From: G020353115 sp964389685
GTDB lineage: Bacteria; Bacteroidota; Bacteroidia; Bacteroidales; VadinHA17
Assembly (NCBI GenBank): GCA_964389685.1
Contig: CAYMFM010000013.1
Coordinates: 1-64,000 of the forward strand
Direction of reading: 5' to 3'
Length of the DNA: 64,000 nucleotides
The notes under the pieces are model-generated. The model was not told the origin of the DNA, searched no databases, and saw only the letters and a program-made list of their open reading frames with translations. Below, one piece after another: positions 1 through 7,211 of the stretch (position 1 is the stretch's first letter; each line of letters begins with the position of its first letter). The position numbers were made by a program, and so were the translations under genes.

Positions 1-91
1 CTTTTTTCTTAAAACTACTAAGAATCATTAAAACGTAAATCTAAAGGCCGGCAGGTAGGTGGTTCAGGATCTTTAAGTGGTTGATAATAAG

Positions 92-112
92 ATCCCGAAA
101 TAAATTCGGGAT
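92..112. repeat. Short palindrome
   Basis: Perfect 8-bp inverted repeat ATCCCGAA / TTCGGGAT around a 5-base AT loop. It lies in gene-free sequence downstream of the tRNA. It looks like a dispersed intergenic palindrome; no T-run follows on either strand, so a terminator is unlikely. Confidence 0.6.
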
Positions 113-201
113 GACGATCCAATATAATTATGCATGTTGTGACACACCCCCTGTTTCTTTTTCCCTGTTCACTTATGAAAACGAGCTTTCAACATTTTCA
201 G

Positions 202-231
202 GAAAAAAGAAAGCCCCACTTTTGTGAGGCT
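202..231 (-). terminator. Terminator-like hairpin of the distal tRNA-remnant copy
   Basis: AGCCxCAC / GTGxGGCT stem with a TTTT loop, followed on the minus strand by a T-rich run (complement of AAAAAAGAAA). It holds the same position relative to the tRNA 3' copy as the terminator of the intact tRNA gene. Confidence 0.5.
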
Positions 232-398
232 GTTTTTAGTGTTTGCGGTGACGACGAGATTACGAACCCTGAACAATGTCAGGGTTCGTGGACTTACTTG
301 GTGCACTTCACCTCAAACAAAAACCATTGGCAAATCCTCGCAAGAATATCTTAACTTTTATGCATAGGAAAGCGACGAAATACTTGGTGTCTCATTTG

Positions 399-419
399 TC
401 CCCCTTAGAAAAAGGGGGA
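399..419. repeat. Dispersed palindrome TCCCCCTT-N5-AAGGGGGA
   Basis: Perfect 8-bp inverted repeat with a 5-base loop, followed by a second G-run in GAGGGGGAT. This C5/G5 palindrome type is familiar from intergenic regions of many bacterial genomes; here it interrupts the tRNA-remnant array. Confidence 0.6.
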
Positions 420-691
420 TTGAGGGGGATTTAAACAATACAATTAGGAAATCAATACGACGAGATTACCTTCCTTCGGTCGGTGATCTCGAATTGGAGA
501 ATTACAAACACTAAAAACAGCAGGCTGTTGAATTTTTCTGCGACGAGATTGCGCCCCTGACGATGAATGTCAGGGTCGCGGACTCAACAGAGGGCCATTC
601 CTCCTCAAACAAAAACCATTGGCAAAGCCAATGTCTTTTTATTTTCCATTCGTACTCATGCAAACAAGTTTGCACCGTACTTATGAAAAAT

Positions 692-721
692 AAAAAACCC
701 CACAAGACTGCGGGGTTTTTG
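692..721 (-). terminator. Terminator-like hairpin of the proximal tRNA-remnant copy
   Basis: AAAAACCCC / GGGGTTTTT stem enclosing a GCAGTCTTGT-like loop, with a T-run on the minus strand. It directly follows a 15-base copy of the tRNA-Asp 3' end, mirroring the arrangement at the real tRNA. Confidence 0.6.
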
Positions 722-867
722 TTTGAGGCGGTGACGACGAGATTGCCATCCACCATTCGGCGGATGGCGGACTCAGGGGGGTAATTCAAACACCCAAACC
801 GCAAAATGTTTCACATTTTTCGTTTTGTTTTTTCTTCATGCTTATAAAAATGAATTTTTAACGCCAG

Positions 868-907
868 CAGAAAAAACAAAACCGCCACCCCATTAGGGCA
901 GCGGTTT
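868..907 (-). terminator. Terminator of tRNA-Asp
   Basis: Stem AAACCGC / GCGGTTT with an inner CCC/GGG pairing and an ATTA-type loop. On the minus strand it is followed by TTTGTTTTTT. It begins ten bases past the tRNA 3' end, so it most likely ends the tRNA transcript. Confidence 0.75.
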
Positions 908-916
908 GGGTGTTTG

Positions 917-990
917 CGGTGACGACGAGACTCGAACTCGCGACCTCCGGCGTGACAGGCCGGCATTCTAACCAACTGAACTACGCCACC
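917..990 (-). tRNA. tRNA-Asp (anticodon GTC)
   Basis: On the minus strand the 74-base sequence folds as a tRNA: the 7-bp acceptor stem starts GGTGGCG and pairs with CGTCACC through one G-U pair. The D-arm contains AGTTGGTTAGA, the anticodon stem CCGGC/GCCGG encloses CTGTCAC with anticodon GTC, and the T-loop is GTTCGAG. The discriminator base is G. The 3' CCA is not encoded, so it must be added after transcription. No second intact tRNA was found beside it, only the degenerate copies downstream. Confidence 0.95.
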
Positions 991-1087
991 GTTAAAGCCC
1001 TGCAAAAGTAACAATTTTTTACATATCCAATATTGATTGATCTCCTTTTTTCTCTCTTTTCACCGGAAAGGCACCCGGGGGCAGTTT

Positions 1088-1615
1088 TTAAAAGAAACTG
1101 AAATTTACACTGCCGTACTGCCTATGCTCTCTTAATGATGTATGTCCTGCAAAGCTGATGGATCGCGGGTGCTCCAGGATGAACATACCTTCGGGTTTCA
1201 GAAGTTCATGCTCCAGAACCATGTCGGGGAGTTCCCTTAACCAGCTCAGGTTGTACGGAGGATCGGCAAAAATGATATCGTATTTTGTCTGGCAGGTCGA
1301 AAGGTAACTTCTTACATTCACCTGTGTTGCCCTTATCTGATCAAACCCCAGTTCCCTGATTGTTATGACGATGAACGCAAAATTTTTGTAATCATTCTCT
1401 ACCAGATGAACCACGGGACAATCACGGGAGGCAAATTCATAACTGATGCTTCCTGTTCCCGAAAAGAGATCCAATACCGCAATGTCTTCAATATCATACC
1501 GGTTGATAAGGATATTAAACAGGCTCTCCTTGGCAAGATCTGTGGTCGGCCTGGCTTTGAAATTCTTTGGAGGATGAATGATCTTTCCCCTGTATTTTCC
1601 ACTGATTATTCGCAA
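1088..1615 (-). CDS. rsmD: 16S rRNA (guanine(966)-N(2))-methyltransferase RsmD
   Basis: Methylates G966 of 16S rRNA in the small subunit, using S-adenosylmethionine. The 175-residue protein starts with the RsmD hallmark MRIISGKYRGK, has the cofactor-binding motif LDLFSGTGSISYEF near residue 48 and the catalytic DPPYNL near residue 118. Length is normal to slightly short for the family. The start codon is TTG, chosen because the conserved N-terminus begins exactly there. It overlaps the end of the upstream DUF3822 gene by 10 bases, so the two are translationally linked, a pairing usual in Bacteroidota. Confidence 0.93.
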   Translation of the reverse strand: MRIISGKYRGKIIHPPKNFKARPTTDLAKESLFNILINRYDIEDIAVLDLFSGTGSISYEFASRDCPVVHLVENDYKNFAFIVITIRELGFDQIRATQVNVRSYLSTCQTKYDIIFADPPYNLSWLRELPDMVLEHELLKPEGMFILEHPRSISFAGHTSLREHRQYGSVNFSFF

Positions 1616-2457
1616 GGGTAAAGGTTTAACAAGTTCAGGTATGTATGTGATGGAATTTCGTTAAAGGTATAGCTATAGGTGAATTGTGTATTGAGTGTAT
1701 GAAACCGGATGTTCCGGATGTATTTTTTGAGGACCTCATATTGCTTCATGGTTTTTGTAATCCTTCCCGACAGGATGATTTCTGTATCTCCCGGATCAAG
1801 TTTTTGCTGTTCAAAGACATAGAGCGTAAAATAGAGCAGGTCGTTTTCGTCTTGAAAAGAGAAACAGTTATGGAGATTGAGTTTTTTGTCGTCGATCACG
1901 ACGATATCAAACAGCTTTTCCGAAATGTTCATGTAGACAATCACCTGATCTTTTCTATTCCTCCTGTTCAGGAAAATGTTTTCGATCAGGGGTACTGACT
2001 GATGAAAAAGTTTCATGGAAGGAAGGTATTCCTGTACTATGGATGGCACATGTGCTGGCACTGCAAAAACCACATATGCCTCTGCATGCTTAAGCCGGTT
2101 AGAGAAAATCTCGTATTGGCTGTTATCCGGGGAGTGGTTGAAGGAGAAATAATCCCTTACATTGTCTTTATTGAACAACGGTTGTGGAACAAGCGTTGAT
2201 TGTTTGGTAGTAAAGATCATTTTTGATCCCTTGAATTCCTGTTTCAGAAATTCATCCTGCTCGAAAATGGCACGGATGTTTTTTTCCGGGTCTTCCGAAA
2301 GGTGATCAAAGGAGTAATGTTTCAGTGCAACATATTTGTTCCTTATTGTATCGAGCAAACAAAAAGAAAATCCATTCAGGTCAATCTGAATGGATAGGTG
2401 ATACGATTTTGTAATATTGATATCTAAGGTCTCGTCTAATAAGGAGAGATCATGCAT
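1606..2457 (-). CDS. DUF3822 family protein
   Basis: A 283-residue cytoplasmic protein with no signal peptide or membrane segment. The N-terminus (ITKSYHLSIQIDLNGFSFCLLD) and the overall layout match the Bacteroidota-specific DUF3822 family, which is distantly like actin/hexokinase-fold ATPases; its function is unknown. It lies directly upstream of rsmD with a 10-base overlap, a conserved association that suggests a shared transcript but does not prove a role in rRNA modification. It is 12 bases downstream of the membrane-anchored protein gene at 2470-3099. Assignment to the family is from recognition of sequence features only. Confidence 0.8.
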   Translation of the reverse strand: MHDLSLLDETLDINITKSYHLSIQIDLNGFSFCLLDTIRNKYVALKHYSFDHLSEDPEKNIRAIFEQDEFLKQEFKGSKMIFTTKQSTLVPQPLFNKDNVRDYFSFNHSPDNSQYEIFSNRLKHAEAYVVFAVPAHVPSIVQEYLPSMKLFHQSVPLIENIFLNRRNRKDQVIVYMNISEKLFDIVVIDDKKLNLHNCFSFQDENDLLYFTLYVFEQQKLDPGDTEIILSGRITKTMKQYEVLKKYIRNIRFHTLNTQFTYSYTFNEIPSHTYLNLLNLYPCE

Positions 2458-2469
2458 TGACCGATTATG

Positions 2470-3099
2470 TTACTCCCAGTTTCCGGCATTGTTGGTGGAC
2501 TCCTCCAGTGATCCCACACGCAAGCCGGGGAAATTGGTGATTTTTACTCTTTCTGCATTATAATTGATGATTAATTGCCGGTCCATACCATGTAGCAGGA
2601 TATCGTTTATCACATGAGCTTCGAACACTTTAACCTTAACTTTGGATGCGGTCTCAATTTCAGTTGCTCCAAGGAAGAACTGTGCTGTGTCAGAATAGGG
2701 AACATACCGCAGCGAATCGATCGGGTATCTGGGGGTAAAGATGGAATCAAGCACACTGACGTACATGGTATCCCGAATGATCAGGCCAAGTTTAATTGCT
2801 TCCGATTCGGTCATTCCTTCCAAATAGAGGCTATCGGGTATGCTTCCGATGGCTCGTACAACGGGGAATGAATCGTATTTTACAAAACTAATCAATGAGT
2901 CAAAACTGCCGGTATACTTTCCATATTTATCTTTAAATGCAACTTGGGCTGTGCGGATGTCTTCAAGCCGTGAAATGGTTGCTCTTTCTCTTTTTTGTCT
3001 TTCTTTGTTGAATCGGATGGGTTTCATAATGCTTTCGATAAGCAGAAAACCCAGGAGGATAATAGCTAAAGCAAGTACAATTTTAATCGCAGCTCTCAT
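2470..3099 (-). CDS. Membrane-anchored protein of unknown function
   Basis: A 209-residue protein with one N-terminal hydrophobic segment (about residues 6-25, IVLALAIILLGFLLIES) and a hydrophilic remainder, presumably periplasmic. The sequence after the anchor (RLEDIRTAQVAFKDKYGKYTG) resembles the stalk of pilin-like or pseudopilin proteins, where a helix is followed by a short globular domain; this is a resemblance only, because no prepilin peptidase site is evident. Similar proteins seem common in Bacteroidota. It begins a probable operon with DUF3822 and rsmD. Divergently transcribed from the helicase gene at 3188. Confidence 0.75.
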   Translation of the reverse strand: MRAAIKIVLALAIILLGFLLIESIMKPIRFNKERQKRERATISRLEDIRTAQVAFKDKYGKYTGSFDSLISFVKYDSFPVVRAIGSIPDSLYLEGMTESEAIKLGLIIRDTMYVSVLDSIFTPRYPIDSLRYVPYSDTAQFFLGATEIETASKVKVKVFEAHVINDILLHGMDRQLIINYNAERVKITNFPGLRVGSLEESTNNAGNWE

Positions 3100-3187
3100 G
3101 TTGGTTCTGAGGATTTGGTTTTAGTATTCGTGCAAAAATAAGAAAAAAATTAAATTTAATATTTAATTTCATTCTTTATTGCCTGAA

Positions 3188-4612
3188 ATGTTAAAAAATC
3201 ACATTGTAGCCATTTTAAAGGAAAACCTGGGGTATGAACCAACCAGCAGTCAGGAAGCATTGATGGACGTACTGGCTGATTTTATTCTTCGTCCAGACCG
3301 GAAAGAGGTGCTTCTGGTAAAGGGATTTGCAGGGACCGGAAAAACAACGATTGTAAGTGCACTTGTAAAGACCCTTCAGCACTTCCGGTTGCGATCGGTA
3401 CTGATGGCACCCACGGGTCGTGCAGCAAAAGTATTTGCCTCTTTCGCAGGGAAAACAGCATACACCATTCATAAAAAGATCTACCGGCAGAAATCGACAA
3501 AGGATGGTTTCGGTAAGTTCGTCCTGGAGAAAAACCTGCACCACAAAACCATTTTTCTGGTCGATGAAGCATCCATGATATCAAACCAGAACAGGGAACT
3601 GTCAATCTTTGGAAGTGGCAGGCTGCTGGATGACCTGATCACCTATGTCTATAATGAAAACTCCTGCAAGCTGATCCTTATCGGAGATACTGCACAGCTC
3701 CCCCCGGTTGGTCTTGAGATCAGTTCAGCATTGGATAAAAAGATCCTGGAGGGGTATGGACTGGAGGTCCACGAAGTGTTTCTGAGCGATATTGTCAGGC
3801 AAGCTCTCGGCTCTGGAATCCTGATGAATGCAACATCAATCCGCAATCAGATCGAATCAAATGATATCCATCTTCCCTCGCTGAATCTGAAAGACTTTGA
3901 TGATATCATCCGGGTCTCCGGGGAGGATTTGATCGAGGAGATTACCGGCGCCTACGATAAATCGGGAATGGAGGGTTCAATGATCGTCGTACGATCAAAC
4001 AAGATGGCAAACAAATATAACGCCGGGATCCGCAACCAGATACTCTGGAAAGAGAGCGAAATTGCAACCGGTGATTATATCATGGTGGTTAAAAACAATT
4101 ACTTCTGGGCAGATGACGAGCATCGGATCGATTTTATTGCAAATGGGGATATCGCAGAAATCAGGAAAATTATCGCTTATCAGGAACAGTTTGGATGCCG
4201 GTTTGCCGATCTGGTTCTGAAATTCCCGGATTACAACGATGTGGAACTGGAGGCTAAGGTTCTGCTGGATACCATCATGCTCGAAGCACCCTCCCTGAAT
4301 GAAAATCAGAACAAAGAGCTGTTTTATAAGGTATTGGAAGATTACCCCGAGACAAAATCGAAAAAACAACAGTTCGACCAGGTCAGAAACGATCCTTTTT
4401 TCAATGCCCTTCAAATTAAATTTGCCTATGCAGTAACCTGTCATAAGGCACAGGGAGGCCAGTGGCCCGTGGTATTTATCGACCAGGGTTACCTGAACCA
4501 GGAAATGATCAATATCGAATACCTGCGGTGGCTGTATACTGCCGTAACAAGAGCCACCCAGAAACTGTACCTGGTGAATTTCAGGGAAGAGTATTTTAAG
4601 GATGAAGGATGA
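3188..4612 (+). CDS. RecD2-like DNA helicase (AAA, UvrD-like C-terminal domain)
   Basis: Superfamily 1B helicase of about 474 residues. Walker A is GFAGTGKTT near residue 48, the second motif is MAPTGRAAKV, Walker B is IFLVDEASM, followed by IGDTAQLPPVG. The C-terminal part carries the UvrD_C_2 motif VTCHKAQGGQWPVVFID and LYTAVTRA. It is shorter than true RecD2 (about 700-800 residues) and lacks the N-terminal helix-hairpin-helix region; this compact form is common in Bacteroidota. The ATG at 3188 is preferred over an in-frame TTG nine bases upstream. The stop codon TGA lies inside a GATGAAGGATGAAGG repeat, so the last residues (KDEG) come from the repeat. Confidence 0.88.
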   Translation: MLKNHIVAILKENLGYEPTSSQEALMDVLADFILRPDRKEVLLVKGFAGTGKTTIVSALVKTLQHFRLRSVLMAPTGRAAKVFASFAGKTAYTIHKKIYRQKSTKDGFGKFVLEKNLHHKTIFLVDEASMISNQNRELSIFGSGRLLDDLITYVYNENSCKLILIGDTAQLPPVGLEISSALDKKILEGYGLEVHEVFLSDIVRQALGSGILMNATSIRNQIESNDIHLPSLNLKDFDDIIRVSGEDLIEEITGAYDKSGMEGSMIVVRSNKMANKYNAGIRNQILWKESEIATGDYIMVVKNNYFWADDEHRIDFIANGDIAEIRKIIAYQEQFGCRFADLVLKFPDYNDVELEAKVLLDTIMLEAPSLNENQNKELFYKVLEDYPETKSKKQQFDQVRNDPFFNALQIKFAYAVTCHKAQGGQWPVVFIDQGYLNQEMINIEYLRWLYTAVTRATQKLYLVNFREEYFKDEG

Positions 4613-5001
4613 AGGATGAAGGATGTGCCATAGGCATGCCTTCGGCAAAGGATGAAGGAAGTGAGTGATGAGTGGTGAGATAGATTGGTCCTCGGTGCTG
4701 GGTGAAAGAAGTTAATAGTTAAAGGTTAATTGTTAATAGTAGAAAGAGTGTGATAGAAGTGAAAAGTGACGAGTAACGCGTGACAAGTAACTGGAAATGA
4801 GAGGTGAGTTATGAGAGTTGCGGGATACGAGTTACGGGGAACGGTTAAGACGAAAAGACTTTGTGACTGTGGGACTATGAGAGGGGGAGAGGGAGGGAAT
4901 GATGAATGATGAATGATGATAGAGTGAAGGGTGAGTTGGGAAAGATTGCGAAATGCGGATTTCGGATTTGTTAGATTGAATTATTTGCCTACTATGATTC
5001 T
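4601..5001 (+). repeat. Purine-rich degenerate repeat region downstream of the helicase gene
   Basis: About 390 bases without a gene. It starts with GATGAAG tandem units, two adjacent hairpins with three-base loops (TGCC-ATA-GGCA at 4626-4636 and TGCC-TTC-GGCA at 4637-4647), then a long drifting run of GTGAGTGATGAG, GTGACGAGTAAC, GACTGTGGGACTATGAGAG and GAATGATGAATGATGA units. The plus strand is strongly G/A-rich. Related sequence occurs after yjbQ, guaA and the 1507-residue protein gene. No coding potential or RNA gene is seen. Confidence 0.7.
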
Positions 5002-5913
5002 TCAGTTTTCCCCAGCCACTATCGAATCCTTATCATTACAGGTATCAAACTCCACCTGTATGGTAACGTGATGAATGCCAAACTTTTCAGTAAGTAGCCT
5101 CTCCAGTTCAATCCGTACTTTATCGATTTCGCTAATGGGAAGGTTTTCTGAAATATCCACGTGGCACTGAAAATGGATTTCAGAATCGGTTAATTTCCAT
5201 GCATGGATATGATGGATGTTGGAAATCTGAGAATGCTTTTCAAGTTCCGTTTTTATTTCCCCGATATCCAGCTCCCGTGGTGATGCTTCCATCAGGATCT
5301 CAATGGTTTCCTTCAAGATACTCCAGGTTTCCCTGATGATAAAAAGCCCGATGAGAAAAGTAAGGAGGGGATCAACCCAGTATATCTCCAGATAACGGAT
5401 GAGGATGGAACCAAGAATCACAGCAACGGAAGACAACGTATCACCCATCAGGTGAAGGTAAGCTGACCGGATATTCAGACTCGAAGCGGAATCTCGTTTC
5501 AACAATAAGACTGAAAAGAGATTTGCCAGCAATCCCACCAAGGCGACCCAAAACATTATACCGCTTTTGATGGGCACGGGATTTTTCAATCGCTGGTATG
5601 CTTCGAAAAAAAGATAGAGCGAAATTCCGATCAGCAACGTGGTGTTAAAAAGTGCAGCAAGGATCTCAATTCTTTTATAGCCAAAGGTTTTACGAACATT
5701 ACCTCTTTTCTTACCGATCCGTAAGGCGATGTAGGCAATGACCATGGAAAAGGTGTCACCGAGATTATGCAGTGCATCGGAAATCAGTGCCAGGCTGTTT
5801 GAAAAGATCCCACCCAGAAATTCCGTTATGGTGATCACCATGTTAAGAATAACCGTGATGAGAAGGTTTCCACCCGGTACCCGGTCTCTATGATGATGAT
5901 GTATTACTTTCAT
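5002..5913 (-). CDS. Cation diffusion facilitator (CzcD/ZitB type)
   Basis: Inner-membrane proton-coupled efflux of Zn2+ or a similar divalent metal. The 303-residue protein has six hydrophobic segments, a His-rich N-terminus (HHHH at residues 5-8), the metal-site motif SDALHNLGD in the second segment and HLMGDTLSS in the fifth (the HxxxD pairs typical of Zn transporters), and a cytoplasmic C-terminal domain (about 215-290) of the ferredoxin-like dimerisation type. Length is normal. It stands alone between two repeat-rich spacers; no metal-responsive regulator is adjacent. Metal specificity beyond Zn-like is inference. Confidence 0.92.
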   Translation of the reverse strand: MKVIHHHHRDRVPGGNLLITVILNMVITITEFLGGIFSNSLALISDALHNLGDTFSMVIAYIALRIGKKRGNVRKTFGYKRIEILAALFNTTLLIGISLYLFFEAYQRLKNPVPIKSGIMFWVALVGLLANLFSVLLLKRDSASSLNIRSAYLHLMGDTLSSVAVILGSILIRYLEIYWVDPLLTFLIGLFIIRETWSILKETIEILMEASPRELDIGEIKTELEKHSQISNIHHIHAWKLTDSEIHFQCHVDISENLPISEIDKVRIELERLLTEKFGIHHVTIQVEFDTCNDKDSIVAGEN

Positions 5914-5960
5914 GCTCTACACACTAATCAATTGTACAAAGGTAAAGAGAATCGGTTGGA

Positions 5961-6000
5961 ATATCGAATAATGAATAACAATGAAATATCGAATAATGAA
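5961..6000. repeat. Direct repeat ATATCGAATAATGAA x2
   Basis: Two identical 15-base copies at 5961-5975 and 5986-6000 (period 25), just upstream of the cation efflux gene and followed by further GAATGATGAAG-like sequence. It belongs in style to the drifting GAATGATGAA repeats seen elsewhere in the window. Confidence 0.65.
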
Positions 6001-6058
6001 CAGGGAATTACGAATGATGAAGCAAAGAAGGGGGTAGAGGGGAAATATCTGCGACACA

Positions 6059-6399
6059 CATTAACCTGACTACCAACGTTTGCCCCCTACGGGGGCGAAT
6101 CGTTATTAAGGTATTTGATCGCCAGGCGACCGTTATTAACCCGAATTATTCATGCATTCAGCATGAATAATGACGATACATAATTGAAATCTATTGATTA
6201 TCAATTATATATGTCAGGGTTAACCCTGATAAAAGTCAAATTCAATACCCTCAAGTTTGGGTATGAAATTTTCATCAGTTTTGAAGATAACTGTTGAGTG
6301 AAACAGTTGACATACTTGAATTTGACTTTTCGTCAGCCATAAATGGCGAAAAATTCAAAGAATTTTTCGGGTTAAGTTAGTATTTGAATTGTGGTTAAT
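6059..6399. repeat. Multi-hairpin element, 340 bp, flanked by short inverted repeats
   Basis: Gene-free stretch containing a chain of inverted repeats: ends ATTAACC (6060-6066) / GGTTAAT (6393-6399); TTAACCCGAA (6136-6145) / TTCGGGTTAA (6366-6375); GCCCCC-TAC-GGGGGC (6082-6096); ATTATTCATGC-N5-GCATGAATAAT (6145-6171); ATAATTGA / TCAATTAT (6180-6208); 16-bp palindrome centred on GTTAAC (6214-6229); AAAAGTCAAATTCAA (6231-6245) / TTGAATTTGACTTTT (6316-6330) enclosing ATACCC/GGGTAT and AACTGTT/AACAGTT; GCCAT/ATGGC (6336-6347); GAAAAATTC-AAA-GAATTTTTC (6348-6368). No open frame of note. It may be a non-autonomous mobile palindromic element or a structured RNA; neither is shown. Confidence 0.75.
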
Positions 6400-6541
6400 T
6401 TTCTTTCTCTAAATTCGAAATCCCCAATTCGACATTCGAAATTCCTCACTTCGTCTCATAGTCTCACAGTCTCCCTCTCCCTCGTCTCCCCCTTACACAG
6501 TCTCATCGTCACTTGTTCCTTTCTTCTTCATCAATCACCCT
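6400..6541 (-). repeat. Purine-rich degenerate repeat downstream of yjbQ
   Basis: On the minus strand this is G/A-rich and follows the yjbQ stop codon directly. It shares GACTGTGAGACTATGAGA-like and GGGGGAGA..GGGAGAGGGAG phrases with the 4613-5001 region, and GGATTTCGAA phrases near its far end. No gene is seen. Confidence 0.65.
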
Positions 6542-6961
6542 TTATCCTTCCCCAATAATTTTCACCAGCACCCGTTTTCTTCTTTTTCCGTCGAATTCCC
6601 CGTAAAAAATCTGTTCCCACGGTCCGAAATCAAGATCTCCGTCTGTAATGGCAACAACGACCTCTCTTCCCATGACGGACCGTTTCAGGTGTGCGTCGGC
6701 ATTGTCCTCAAATCCATTGTGCTTATATTGTGAGTGTGGATGTTCGGGAGCAAGTTTTTCCAGCCAGACTTCAAAATCCTGGTGAAGTCCCGATTCATCA
6801 TCGTTAATAAAAACACTGGCTGTAATGTGCATGGCATTGCACAACAGCAATCCTTCCTGTACACCACTCTCAGACAGACACTGCCGGATTTGAGGAGTGA
6901 TGTTGATCAGTTCACGGCGATTTTTGGTTTCAAACCAGAGTTCTTTGCGGTATGTTTTCAT
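6542..6961 (-). CDS. yjbQ: YjbQ family protein (UPF0047, secondary thiamine-phosphate synthase type)
   Basis: A 139-residue cytoplasmic protein that matches the UPF0047/YjbQ family throughout: NITPQIRQCLSESG, the conserved HITASVFINDDE, DNADAHLKRSVMG, and the C-terminal signature GPWEQIFYGEFDG. Some members show weak thiamine-phosphate synthase activity and can complement thiE mutants; the true cellular role is unsettled. Length is as usual for the family. It is a single gene between repeat-rich spacers, and its stop codon TAA lies in a GGGGAAGGATAAAGGG purine run that continues into the 3' repeat. Confidence 0.9.
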   Translation of the reverse strand: MKTYRKELWFETKNRRELINITPQIRQCLSESGVQEGLLLCNAMHITASVFINDDESGLHQDFEVWLEKLAPEHPHSQYKHNGFEDNADAHLKRSVMGREVVVAITDGDLDFGPWEQIFYGEFDGKRRKRVLVKIIGEG

Positions 6962-7057
6962 ATGATTTGGTTTTCAGTTCCATCTTACACCCTTAGTTTT
7001 TATCCATTTTGATGAGGTTTAGTTTTGGAGCTTGTTAGAATCCTTTGATAAAATTTC

Positions 7058-7136
7058 GCCCTTTCAGGGCTTATTATGGATACGCTTATGACCACAGGGC
7101 GATGCCCTGTGCTATTATATAAAAGCCTTTCAGGCT
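7058..7136. repeat. Three perfect hairpins with three-base loops
   Basis: GCCCT-TTC-AGGGC (7058-7070), ACAGGGC-GAT-GCCCTGT (7094-7110) and AGCCT-TTC-AGGCT (7124-7136) lie in the 250-base spacer between the phosphosugar mutase and yjbQ genes. The even spacing and identical loop size suggest one composite dispersed repeat. No T-run makes any of them a convincing terminator. Confidence 0.7.
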
Positions 7137-7211
7137 ATTTTACTCTTCTTTTTCAAGATTTAAAGAAATGCTCAACTAACCATAATATGTTAAATAATTC
7201 TTCAAATCTCA

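Larger units (their letters stand above)
170..780 (-). repeat. Array of degenerate tRNA-Asp 3'-end / hairpin / terminator copies
   Basis: Read on the minus strand, downstream of the intact tRNA-Asp, the tRNA 3' sequence TCTCGTCGTCACCGC reappears near 731-745 and 246-260, and shortened versions (AATCTCGTCG) near 541-550 and 458-467. Each full copy is preceded by a perfect or near-perfect hairpin of 10-12 bp instead of the tRNA body, and followed by a terminator-like hairpin and a CATAAG-type sequence. The spacing is about 190-210 bp. The sequence of the copies is seen directly; that they are decayed duplications of the tRNA plus its terminator is inference. Small open frames crossing this region are not credible genes. 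Confidence 0.7.

Noticed and set aside
170..780. Possible CRISPR array
   Set aside because: Repeats are spaced 80-210 bp, diverge in sequence, and derive from tRNA ends and terminators; there are no cas genes.
130..804. Short open frames (about 70-100 codons) on both strands in the tRNA-remnant region
   Set aside because: They run across hairpins, tRNA 3' copies and terminators; their translations are low-complexity mirror images of repeats and match no family.
3995..4648. 217-codon open frame antisense to the helicase gene
   Set aside because: Overlaps helicase motifs on the other strand; no recognisable family and begins in repeat sequence.
4601..4660. Possible CRISPR or classical microsatellite
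   Set aside because: The GATGAAG units are tandem without spacers and drift quickly into unrelated purine-rich text; neither a CRISPR nor a uniform microsatellite.
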